Shown: positions 8,194 to 15,402 of the stretch, one piece after another | Numbering within the stretch: position 1 is the first letter of the stretch | Layout: every line of letters starts with the position of its first letter | NCBI GenBank assembly: GCA_016783345.1 | Contig: JADHWT010000014.1 | Span: forward strand, 1 to 16,891 | DNA length: 16,891 bases | Direction of reading: 5' to 3' | Source of the DNA: Candidatus Omnitrophota bacterium | GTDB taxonomy: Bacteria > NPL-UPA2 > BS750m-G34 | The notes under the pieces: model-generated | Database searches by the model: none | The model's input: the letters and a program-made list of their open reading frames with translations, nothing else | What the model was told of the DNA's origin: nothing | Made by a program: the position numbers and the translations under genes

Positions 8194-9312
8194 TTAATAT
8201 CGGCAGTATCTTAAGCCCTCATCCAGCATGATTAAATAATTATTTAACGGGATATAATTAGCCACAGAATTGCCTGTTCCTAATGCATATCCTCCCCCAG
8301 GCATGCAAACATCCAGAATATCTCGCACATAGGACCGCAGTTCCTTTTCCTCAAACCTACAGAGTTTATCTATATCCACTCCTCCGAGGATGCTAATTCT
8401 ATCCCCATATTTTTTCTTAACCTCTGTAACCGGCATAATAGCATCTTCAAATGAATGCCTTGCATCTATTTTTACATTTGAGATTAGATCTTCCATTATT
8501 GACTCCAAATTCCCGCAAGAATGTAGAATGTATAAAAGGCCATGCGAATGAGAAAGCTCTGCCAATTTCTTATGCCAGGGTAAAACATGTTTTCTAAGTG
8601 TCTCGGGAGAAATTAGGGTAGCTGTCTTAAATCCCATGTCATCTCCCTGAAAAAAACCGACAAAATTTTTAAGGCCGATAAGACTCTCATAGGCCTTATA
8701 GACAAGGCTGCCTATCTTATCAAAGGTAGCCTTTACCAGGTCAGGGTTATCATATATGAGGTAACTAAGAGTTTCATAGCCAAAGAGGTCATTTAAGGCA
8801 ATTTCCAATATTCCTCCGGATAAGCAACCAAAGATCCCCATTCCAGAGGGTAAGTTAGCTGAAGCAAATTCATAAGACCAGAGATCCATATCTTCTACTT
8901 TAGGCCAGGGATATCTTTCAAAATCTTCCCAGGAGCTTATAATCCCCTTACCCTCTTCAGTCCATTTTCTGGTGGGTTTGGAAATCTTGGCAGTATCATC
9001 CCCTTCTCTTGTCTTGGTTTTAAAGGAAAGACCTGCGGCAAAACGAAAATCTGTGGTAAACCGGATATAGTCATAGCCGAGACGATACCAGCATTCAATA
9101 TAATTTTTGAGATATTCCTCCCTTGTTTTAGGATTATTCTGTTCCGGCTCAATCCATTTACGATTAAGAAGTTTTTGAGTTATTTCTTTTATTATCTCTT
9201 TGTCAATATGAAGCTCGCAAAAATGGACACGTTCTTTGACAACCTTTTGTCTTAAAATAATATTTTTAAATTCTTCTATATCAGGATGTGGATTTTTTAA
9301 TGGGAGTCTCAT
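8194..9312 (-). CDS. Uroporphyrinogen decarboxylase-family protein (MtaA/UroD fold), function unassigned
   Basis: A 372-residue member of the UroD/methylcobamide-methyltransferase superfamily (TIM barrel). The N-terminal RVHFCELHID (28-37) matches the family's RVPF-type opening. LHSCGN (263-268) is the H-x-C-G motif that carries zinc-binding residues in the methyltransferase branch, GGVD (310-313) is the usual late barrel motif, and YALGTGNSVANYIP (342-355) is the conserved end segment. Heme synthesis genes are absent nearby, so true uroporphyrinogen decarboxylase is unlikely. No corrinoid-binding protein is adjacent, so a methyltransferase role is also unproven. It is the last gene of the cluster, starting 12 bases after the lyxose-isomerase-family gene, with only a weak AGGA about 15 bases upstream. 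Such proteins occur in sugar gene clusters without an assigned reaction; here the substrate is unknown. Confidence 0.8.
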   Translation of the reverse strand: MRLPLKNPHPDIEEFKNIILRQKVVKERVHFCELHIDKEIIKEITQKLLNRKWIEPEQNNPKTREEYLKNYIECWYRLGYDYIRFTTDFRFAAGLSFKTKTREGDDTAKISKPTRKWTEEGKGIISSWEDFERYPWPKVEDMDLWSYEFASANLPSGMGIFGCLSGGILEIALNDLFGYETLSYLIYDNPDLVKATFDKIGSLVYKAYESLIGLKNFVGFFQGDDMGFKTATLISPETLRKHVLPWHKKLAELSHSHGLLYILHSCGNLESIMEDLISNVKIDARHSFEDAIMPVTEVKKKYGDRISILGGVDIDKLCRFEEKELRSYVRDILDVCMPGGGYALGTGNSVANYIPLNNYLIMLDEGLRYCRY

Positions 9313-9324
9313 GATAATAAGCTA

Positions 9325-9867
9325 TTATCCTATAACTGTGGCACGCTTTATGCGAGGGTCACTAAAGATATCCGTCTCATCTACACTTTTTGTAGAGAAC
9401 TCACTTACTATTGCCCCTTCATCTCCAGCCTGGAACCAATGAAAAGTATCGGGTGTCAAGATATACTGATCACCAGGTTTTAGGATAATTTCATGCCATA
9501 CAGTATAATATGGCTCACTTCCCTTAGGCACCTTTGCCTTGGGTTTTTGGACCTTATCTCCGGGAACATAAAGATAGACCTCTCCATAACGGCAACGGAA
9601 GGTCTCCTCTTTGCCAGGATTATCAAGTTGAGGTGGATGGCGGTGTTCAGGGCAGGTCTGTCTGGGGAAAAGAACAAGCTCCTTAGCACAGCAGCGTTCT
9701 GTATTGACATAGACCAATAATTCAACTCCGGTATTCTTTAGGTCCCCTAATCCAGCATCTACTACTTCTATTCTCTTTTTCTCTTCTTCAGTTACTACAA
9801 TACCTGCCTTTTCTAAATATTTAATTGCTCTCTTTTGCGCCTCTTCAAATCCTTTACGACTGATCAT
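9325..9867 (-). CDS. D-lyxose/D-mannose isomerase-family cupin
   Basis: A 180-residue cupin closely resembling D-lyxose ketol-isomerases, which interconvert D-lyxose and D-xylulose (and often D-mannose and D-fructose). Metal ligands fit the family: His75 and His77 in PEHRHPP, Glu88 in GKEETFRCR, and His143 in LTPDTFHWFQAG. The C-terminal FSTKSVDETDIFSDPRI (157-173) is a strong family signature. Soluble, with no signal peptide; probably a homodimer as in relatives. The ATG at 9867 has an excellent ribosome-binding site (AAGGAGGGG at 9874-9882). It lies 25 bases after the GatZ-like gene and 12 before the UroD-family gene. Product assignment is good at family level; the actual sugar in this pathway could differ. 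Confidence 0.88.
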   Translation of the reverse strand: MISRKGFEEAQKRAIKYLEKAGIVVTEEEKKRIEVVDAGLGDLKNTGVELLVYVNTERCCAKELVLFPRQTCPEHRHPPQLDNPGKEETFRCRYGEVYLYVPGDKVQKPKAKVPKGSEPYYTVWHEIILKPGDQYILTPDTFHWFQAGDEGAIVSEFSTKSVDETDIFSDPRIKRATVIG

Positions 9868-9892
9868 ATTTTTCCCCTCCTTGTAGAACCAA

Positions 9893-11098
9893 TCAACTTA
9901 AATGGCTTGTAAGTCCTTTTAAATTAAAAGCTGTGACGTAGTTGGAAATGGCGGCTTTAATAGAATCCCTTACAAAGCGTTCTGGATTGAATGTGAAGGC
10001 GCGCTTGAAAAGATTTGAAATAGATTCTTTTACCTCAGGCTCTTCTAATATATAATGACCACATGTCTCAGTAACGTCATAACGTTTTTCCTTATTGCGC
10101 GCTAACGCCTCAGGAGTCAGCCCCTCATCTTCTTTAAAAAGCCATTTCTGCCAGCGGTTACTCTTAACTACGGCCTCCTCAAATGATGAAATAAATCTCG
10201 TGTCACCTGCCTCTTCAGCAAGTTTTAGATATGCTTTAGTCTGGGCTACACCAAACTCAGGAGCTACATTAGAAGCAGTAATACCTATAGAAGGGTGTCC
10301 TTCTAAAATCTTTTTATCTAAGTAATCTGCATTGTGTTCTTTGAATCCAATTCCAAATTTCTGGGCAATTGAGACAAGTTCTTTTGCCTTATACGAGGAA
10401 AAATCCCCCACATTTTCTGTCATCTTTACTAAGGTGCCAGTCTGGCCGACAATAAAATCTGGCATAGGTAAATTTCTCTTTTTGAGGCTCGTGGTAAGTT
10501 TTGAAAGAAAATCTTTAAAGACCGAATTCTGAGTAAGTCCCCCCTGGATATCCTCTGTTCCTACTTCGTATCCGATTTCAGAGGTCCCTCTCTTTCTTCT
10601 CTCATTTTCAAGGAATTCAATTAGTTCAATTGTTCTCTCTATTACAAGGTTGGTATCCCGCTTATGAGGGTCTTTGGTAGGGTCTATGTGCAGGAGATTA
10701 AAGCCAGCTTCCATATCAGCTAAAAATGATTTCTTCGCTATGTCCATCGCTTCTTCAGGTGGAAGTTTTCCTTTCTTTTCTTTATCTCTCTGCCAGGGGC
10801 CTCCATGGTCACGGCATTTGTAGAGAAGCCCCTTAAAACCTACGTCTTCGGCCATCTTATCAATTGCAGATCTAAACTCTTTCTGGTCCCATCCATTGAC
10901 ATAACCACCGCCAAACTCCTTAATGTCTATCTGATTCCTGCTGGCAATCAGGATTAATGGAAAATCAAGTTCCCTGGCAAGCTCTAATCCTGCGTAAATT
11001 ACCTCTGTAGACATCGGTCCAATGCCAAGGAGAGTAACCTTTAAGTTGCGCTCTTTTATTATCCTGAGGACTTTACTTATTGGAATCTGACAATTCAT
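9893..11098 (-). CDS. Tagatose-1,6-bisphosphate aldolase GatZ/KbaZ-like protein
   Basis: A 401-residue TIM-barrel protein of the GatZ/KbaZ group, known in enterobacteria as the non-catalytic partner of class II tagatose-bisphosphate aldolase. Family-like motifs: KCRDHGGPWQRD (94-105), LHIDPTKD (136-143), YEVGTEDIQGG (177-187), VGQTGT (217-222), KEHNADYL (253-260) and GITASNVAPEFG (272-283). The conserved Asp, His and Glu positions look like a metal site, so it may be catalytic itself. The catalytic GatY/KbaY subunit is absent from the window, as is any 6-phosphofructokinase-type kinase, so the classical role is doubtful and a sugar epimerase or stand-alone aldolase role is equally possible. 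It lies 17 bases after the epimerase-fold gene; no clear ribosome-binding site precedes the ATG at 11098. Confidence 0.82.
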   Translation of the reverse strand: MNCQIPISKVLRIIKERNLKVTLLGIGPMSTEVIYAGLELARELDFPLILIASRNQIDIKEFGGGYVNGWDQKEFRSAIDKMAEDVGFKGLLYKCRDHGGPWQRDKEKKGKLPPEEAMDIAKKSFLADMEAGFNLLHIDPTKDPHKRDTNLVIERTIELIEFLENERRKRGTSEIGYEVGTEDIQGGLTQNSVFKDFLSKLTTSLKKRNLPMPDFIVGQTGTLVKMTENVGDFSSYKAKELVSIAQKFGIGFKEHNADYLDKKILEGHPSIGITASNVAPEFGVAQTKAYLKLAEEAGDTRFISSFEEAVVKSNRWQKWLFKEDEGLTPEALARNKEKRYDVTETCGHYILEEPEVKESISNLFKRAFTFNPERFVRDSIKAAISNYVTAFNLKGLTSHLS

Positions 11099-11115
11099 AC
11101 TTTGTTGGAATAGTA

Positions 11116-12009
11116 TTAATCCTGAAACAGCTCAACAAATCTTTTTCTATCAGCCAGTCCCATAGCCTTTTCAGTAAGAAGCCACGTCTCTCTGGAATGG
11201 ACACTATCTCCAGGTTTTAATGTATTTTCAGGCCCCATGGACTCCATCTCAACCATGAAATTACCAGGTCCTACATAAAAGGCAATATTACAACCTAATG
11301 GATATTGTGCTCCACGAATATAATCAACTTTTTTAACAAAAGTGGTATCCTGGCCAGGGGCATCCATTGCCATAATGCCACATGGAGCCTCTACCATGCG
11401 TTTGGTTTCAATACCCTTAGGGTTTAATATGAGCATATCTTCAGTAAATGAAATCTGAGGATCATTAATGAGGCTTGTATGACCAGCCCACTTGCGAAAC
11501 ATAACAAAATTAAAACAATCCCACTCACTATCATCCCCTAAGGGAATTCCATAGGAGCGTTTTGGTGTAGGATTGGTACAGGTTAAGGCCCAGACCCCTG
11601 CGCTATAGAGCATATCACCAGCATTGGTAATAAAGTTGTCCACATAGATTCTGTTATCGCCTGCTATTTCTAGCCGAATACCTCGCCGAGTCTGAAGTAT
11701 GGAATCTTTATGACTAGTGATAGTGAGAGAATCGTCATTTTTTTTAACCTCACAAGGGTCATTATCCGGCCGATAGGCCTCTTCGCTTTCATCAGCATCG
11801 GGTCGTATAGCCCAGACTCTGTGCCCACCCCTTAGCTTCCAGTCGCCTCGTCCGAGGTCCTTCTCATCCCAGAAAAGTAAATTTTCTCCTCCTTCCCGCC
11901 CCCAGAATGCAATGCGCGGACCGTATTCGCTAATGATTATCATCCGGAATATTTTTGTTTTAATTTCAAAGGCCTTTTTACCGGCAAATGAAACTTCTTT
12001 ACAATTCAT
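11116..12009 (-). CDS. Aldose-1-epimerase-fold protein (DUF4380-like)
   Basis: A 297-residue soluble protein that looks like a beta-rich galactose-mutarotase-type fold. The N-terminal stretch ISEYGPRIAFWGREGGENLL (27-46) resembles the G-a-R-I...G-x-N-L opening of such proteins, GGHRVWAIRPDAD (61-73) fits the sugar-binding H-x-x-W segment, and the remainder is strand-rich. The match is to uncharacterised DUF4380-like proteins rather than to authentic mutarotases, and I cannot identify a catalytic His/Glu pair with certainty. A role in interconverting anomers of the sugar handled by neighbouring isomerases is a reasonable inference. The start at 12009 is supported by TAGGAGC at 12014-12020; the gap to the preceding isomerase-family gene is 12 bases. 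Confidence 0.6.
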   Translation of the reverse strand: MNCKEVSFAGKKAFEIKTKIFRMIIISEYGPRIAFWGREGGENLLFWDEKDLGRGDWKLRGGHRVWAIRPDADESEEAYRPDNDPCEVKKNDDSLTITSHKDSILQTRRGIRLEIAGDNRIYVDNFITNAGDMLYSAGVWALTCTNPTPKRSYGIPLGDDSEWDCFNFVMFRKWAGHTSLINDPQISFTEDMLILNPKGIETKRMVEAPCGIMAMDAPGQDTTFVKKVDYIRGAQYPLGCNIAFYVGPGNFMVEMESMGPENTLKPGDSVHSRETWLLTEKAMGLADRKRFVELFQD

Positions 12010-12021
12010 TAAAGCTCCTAC

Positions 12022-13533
12022 CTATACTATTACAGATCTAATACCGTAATACTCACAAAGTATCTTAAGTTCCAACGATATATCACCCATAGCCACTGCC
12101 AGGTGATGGGGGAAACCTTCTTGTAGAATTGTCTCATTAAGACGCTTATAGTCTTTAACCACAACATCAGCAGCGCTGTATAACATGTGTTTATTAGAAG
12201 ACAGAGAACTTTCTCCGCTAAAGATGAGCATCTTGAATCTTTTGTCTTTGTCCGGCGCTATTGCAATCCCTGTCTTTTTCCCGTATCTAAATTGCCCTAG
12301 TAGATTCGGCCCGGTCATAAAGCCAACTTGTTTTGGCGGAGAACTGTAGCCAATAGCCTCATTTATCTTAACCCTGCCTTTCTCTATCATCTCTCTAGTC
12401 TTTTTATCAGGGATATCAGAGATAGTGCGGGGATTCTTCTCCATGCACCCGGGAATCCCAACCCCGCAATGGCCCAATTGAATAACCTCGCTTCCGCCGG
12501 TAAAATTCACAAAATCAAGACAGGCTGCCGGCAGACCGCTGAGATATGTCCCCAAAGACTGGGCAATAGCAGTAATTATATCCGCCTCGCAGCTGCCGCC
12601 TGAAATAATGCCGTCACCTAAGAGCTTGCCTATGGCCAGACAGGGTGTATATTTAAAGATATGCTCTGATTGTAACTCCGGCCAGCATTTAAAGGCAGCG
12701 GAAGTGCCGCCGTTTACTTCAATAAGGGCTTTATAACTGTGATAGAGCCTCATGGAGGCCCTGACCATATCTACCGGCACAAGGGTTGGCCGGCCTTTCA
12801 TAATTTCCTTAGCGCTTTTTTCAATATCAGCTTCGTTGAATTTCTGTAGGCCTAATAATCCCCTGGCCTCTTTTTGCTCATAGGTATATAAGACCTGCGC
12901 TACATCGACCCGGTCAATTCTCGTGCCAAAGGTATTGGTTAAAGCAAGTTCATCTACAGTTGCAGAATGAAACCCAGCCGGCATATCGCCGAAACGGATG
13001 AGATAGTCATCTCTCATGGTAGCTATAGTCGCTATGGCCTTCAGGGCCTTTTTCAATTCTATAATATAATCCTTATCTAAGGGATAACCGGCCAGAGGAT
13101 AGACAAACCTATTCATCTGTTTGGCCGCACAATTATTCATAATAACACCGCACCAGGCATTAGTAGTCCACTCCCGGTTATTTTTAAAAACAGGCTCATA
13201 ATCAGCCGTAATGATAATGGGAATTTTAGCCAAATACGGGTCCGCCGCCAGGGTGGTAAAGGCATTACCATTGGGAAAGGCAGAATTTACCAATATGACT
13301 CCGTCAACCCTCTCCATGGCAAATTTAATTAAAGCCTTTTTGACCTCATGGGGATGAAAGGTCCTTTTCTTCCAGAGGATGGAATCCTCGGCAATGGTTT
13401 TATCTTTTTTAAGGAGGGCAAAAAGCTTTTGAAATGCATCCTCTTCTTTTTTTCTACCCTGTTCGTTAAAGGCACCAATAGAATTAAAAAATGCGCCGAC
13501 CTTAGGTCTTTTTCTCCGACATTCGTATTTCAT
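12022..13533 (-). CDS. L-fucose/L-arabinose isomerase-family protein
   Basis: A 503-residue ketol-isomerase-family protein. The N-terminal ~170 residues are the alpha/beta domain (GAFFNSIGAFNEQG at 13-26; IIITADYEP at 106-114). The middle carries KCWPEL (282-287), SCEADIITAIAQSL (314-327; Glu316 is the likely metal ligand), DFVNFTGG (340-347) and the HCGVG motif (355-359). The C-terminal domain ends with HHLAVAMGD (476-484), where the third metal-ligand histidine of the family is expected. Family members convert aldoses to ketoses with Mn or Co. The sequence is a distant homologue rather than FucI or AraA proper, so the sugar is unknown. The start at 13533 has a perfect AAGGAGGT (13539-13546), the strongest ribosome-binding site in the cluster, 17 bases after the RuBisCO-like gene. 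Confidence 0.82.
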   Translation of the reverse strand: MKYECRRKRPKVGAFFNSIGAFNEQGRKKEEDAFQKLFALLKKDKTIAEDSILWKKRTFHPHEVKKALIKFAMERVDGVILVNSAFPNGNAFTTLAADPYLAKIPIIITADYEPVFKNNREWTTNAWCGVIMNNCAAKQMNRFVYPLAGYPLDKDYIIELKKALKAIATIATMRDDYLIRFGDMPAGFHSATVDELALTNTFGTRIDRVDVAQVLYTYEQKEARGLLGLQKFNEADIEKSAKEIMKGRPTLVPVDMVRASMRLYHSYKALIEVNGGTSAAFKCWPELQSEHIFKYTPCLAIGKLLGDGIISGGSCEADIITAIAQSLGTYLSGLPAACLDFVNFTGGSEVIQLGHCGVGIPGCMEKNPRTISDIPDKKTREMIEKGRVKINEAIGYSSPPKQVGFMTGPNLLGQFRYGKKTGIAIAPDKDKRFKMLIFSGESSLSSNKHMLYSAADVVVKDYKRLNETILQEGFPHHLAVAMGDISLELKILCEYYGIRSVIV

Positions 13534-13550
13534 GCGTTACCTCCTTGTGG

Positions 13551-14831
13551 CTACGGCCGTTTCAGGGCTTCGATGCCGGCTTTAATGCCGCCGGGATGAT
13601 GAAAAACAGATGTCCCGGCCAGAAACATTCTTCCTTGACTACCGAGTATCTTTATATTACGGCCGATATTTTCAGGGCTCAAGCCGCCGGCTATGACCAG
13701 GGTCATACCCCTGTCCCCTTCCAGACCTTCTCTTTTAAGTTTATCTAGAATTGGTTTCTTCTCCGCGTCCGTCGGCCGGATATAGCTTCCTATCCCGGGC
13801 AGCTGCATAAAGGCAGCTCCGCTTAAGGCTGCCAGAAAATAAACTGTCCTCGGGTCCTCTCCGCAGGCATAAGCCTGGTCTCCGCAGATTCTATTCATGC
13901 CGGCTGTATGGGCATAGATAGGCACCCGGTATTTTTCTCCCATCTGATAAATTTCTTTTATCACTCCAAAATCTCCGGCCAGATGCGGCGAAAACATAAG
14001 GCAGTTTGCCCCATTATCTACTGCAATTTGGGCATATTCAAAAATCTCTGTCGGGTTCGTAGTTATGTGCGGCGCAAAAAGAATTCTTTTCCGGCCCCGT
14101 TTTGGCTCTCTGGAGAGGTCAAAGCCGTTATTTTTCAGCATCCTGACAGTTTCTCTTACATATTCCGTCACTTCCTGCTTAGTCATATGGAGATTCTCGT
14201 CTGATTTTATAAAAAGCGCCCCACCCAGGGCAGCCTCAGCGACCCTTTGAGCAAAAAGTTTTGGAGGAAGCCACTTGGGTTTGACAATAGTTCCGATAAT
14301 GGGCTCATCCCTGCCGATATTTAAATATTCCCTTACCCTTTTATGCGGCCAGACCTGTCCCAAAAATTTTCTTTTAAATTTCTCCGGAAACTCATAATCA
14401 ACGACCCTGGCGGTAAAATCAATAAAGGCATTAAACGGTTCTGAGGCGGTAGCCAGCCGCAACTGGGATAGAGGACAATCTCCTTTTTCGAAAAAGGCCA
14501 GGGGCGTAGCAATTTTTATCAGGGCGCTTTCCTTAACCCGTCTTTTTTCTAAGAATCTCACTTCCTTAAGCCAGGACATATGGTTTCTATAACTTACAGG
14601 CTCTTTTCCATGATCAGGCCAGACCTCAACTGTCCCGTGAATCAACATCATATTAATGGCATTCTCTATGCCTGAAAAAACAGGCCCCTTTTTAGGTTTG
14701 GAAGTGAGATAGTATGTTGTGATAACTGCATCTCCTCTATAGGTCCTGCCCTTATTAACACTATTAAAAATTCTTCTCTCTATAGATTCCATCTTGAGAA
14801 AACTTTTACCTATATATGGATGTTTATTCAT
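13551..14831 (-). CDS. RuBisCO-like protein (form IV-type)
   Basis: A 426-residue homologue of the RuBisCO large subunit. The barrel opens with GTIVKPKW (180-187), retaining the lysines equivalent to RuBisCO Lys175 and Lys177. FIKSDENLH (207-215) retains the carbamylated-lysine/metal triad (Lys209, Asp211, Glu212). YAHTAGM (306-312) keeps one histidine but has Thr in place of the phosphate-binding Arg295. The loop-6 region reads PGIGSYIRP (345-353), without the Lys334 needed for carboxylation or the His327 phosphate ligand; IAGGL (380-384) is near normal. It is therefore not a CO2-fixing enzyme. Enolase, isomerase and decarboxylase reactions are known for other such proteins, but the substrate here is unknown. 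It starts 7 bases after trpG without a clear ribosome-binding site; Met14 is an alternative start. It heads six sugar-type genes. Confidence 0.88.
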   Translation of the reverse strand: MNKHPYIGKSFLKMESIERRIFNSVNKGRTYRGDAVITTYYLTSKPKKGPVFSGIENAINMMLIHGTVEVWPDHGKEPVSYRNHMSWLKEVRFLEKRRVKESALIKIATPLAFFEKGDCPLSQLRLATASEPFNAFIDFTARVVDYEFPEKFKRKFLGQVWPHKRVREYLNIGRDEPIIGTIVKPKWLPPKLFAQRVAEAALGGALFIKSDENLHMTKQEVTEYVRETVRMLKNNGFDLSREPKRGRKRILFAPHITTNPTEIFEYAQIAVDNGANCLMFSPHLAGDFGVIKEIYQMGEKYRVPIYAHTAGMNRICGDQAYACGEDPRTVYFLAALSGAAFMQLPGIGSYIRPTDAEKKPILDKLKREGLEGDRGMTLVIAGGLSPENIGRNIKILGSQGRMFLAGTSVFHHPGGIKAGIEALKRP

Positions 14832-14838
14832 GATGGTG

Positions 14839-15402
14839 TTAAATTTTTAAGAAGTTAGCTAAGAGCTTTTTGCCTTCGTGGGTGAGGATGGATTCAGGGT
14901 GGAACTGGACTCCCCAGACAGGAAAGTCTTTGTGCTTGAGCCCCATAATTATATTGTCTTTGGTCCATGCAGTGACTTTAAGGGTCTTCGGAAGGCCTTC
15001 TCTTTTGACAATGAGGGAGTGATAGCGCGTAGCCTCAAATGGATTAGAAAGGCCTTTAAAAATCCCCTTGCCATTATGGTGAATAAGTGAGGTCTTACCG
15101 TGCATCAGTCTTCTGGCATGGACAATCTCGCCTCCGCTAACATAGCCAATACACTGATTCCCCAGGCAGACACCGAGGATGGGAATGTGAGGGCCAAATT
15201 CCCTTATCACATCATTTGATATGCCGGCATCTTCCGGTGTGCCGGGTCCGGGTGAAATTATTATCCGTCGAGGTCTCTTTTTTCTTATCTCTCGCAGGGT
15301 TATCTCATCATTTCTATAGACCTCCAGTCTTGCTCCAAGCTCACCGAGATACTGGACAAGGTTATATGTAAATGAATCGTAGTTATCGATAACAATTATC
15401 AT
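14839..15402 (-). CDS. trpG: Anthranilate synthase glutamine amidotransferase subunit
   Basis: A class I glutamine amidotransferase of 187 residues that supplies ammonia from glutamine to TrpE for anthranilate synthesis; it may also serve aminodeoxychorismate synthase (PabA), since no separate pabA is visible. The opening IDNYDSFTYNLVQYLGELGA is typical, followed by SPGPGTPEDAG (50-60), the nucleophile Cys79 in GVCLGNQ (77-83), and the His168/Glu170 dyad in QFHPES (166-171). The usual His of G-x-C-L-G-H-Q is Asn82 here; it is not a triad residue. The ATG overlaps the trpE stop by 4 bases (ATGA), implying coupled translation and equal subunit amounts. The RuBisCO-like gene starts 7 bases after its stop. 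Confidence 0.95.
   Translation of the reverse strand: MIIVIDNYDSFTYNLVQYLGELGARLEVYRNDEITLREIRKKRPRRIIISPGPGTPEDAGISNDVIREFGPHIPILGVCLGNQCIGYVSGGEIVHARRLMHGKTSLIHHNGKGIFKGLSNPFEATRYHSLIVKREGLPKTLKVTAWTKDNIIMGLKHKDFPVWGVQFHPESILTHEGKKLLANFLKI

Noticed and set aside
14482..14497. Perfect 16-base palindrome CCTTTTTCGAAAAAGG in the RuBisCO-like gene
   Set aside because: It encodes an ordinary Phe-Phe-Glu-Lys stretch and consists mainly of A and T runs; likely chance without other copies in the window.
13551..14831. Authentic CO2-fixing RuBisCO large subunit
   Set aside because: Loop-6 Lys334 and phosphate ligands Arg295 and His327 are replaced, and no small subunit, phosphoribulokinase or AMP-recycling gene is nearby.
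8194..14831. Base-composition island marking horizontal transfer of the sugar cluster
   Set aside because: Hand counts of several 60-base lines ranged from about 35% to 55% GC within the cluster with no clean boundary, so no claim is made.
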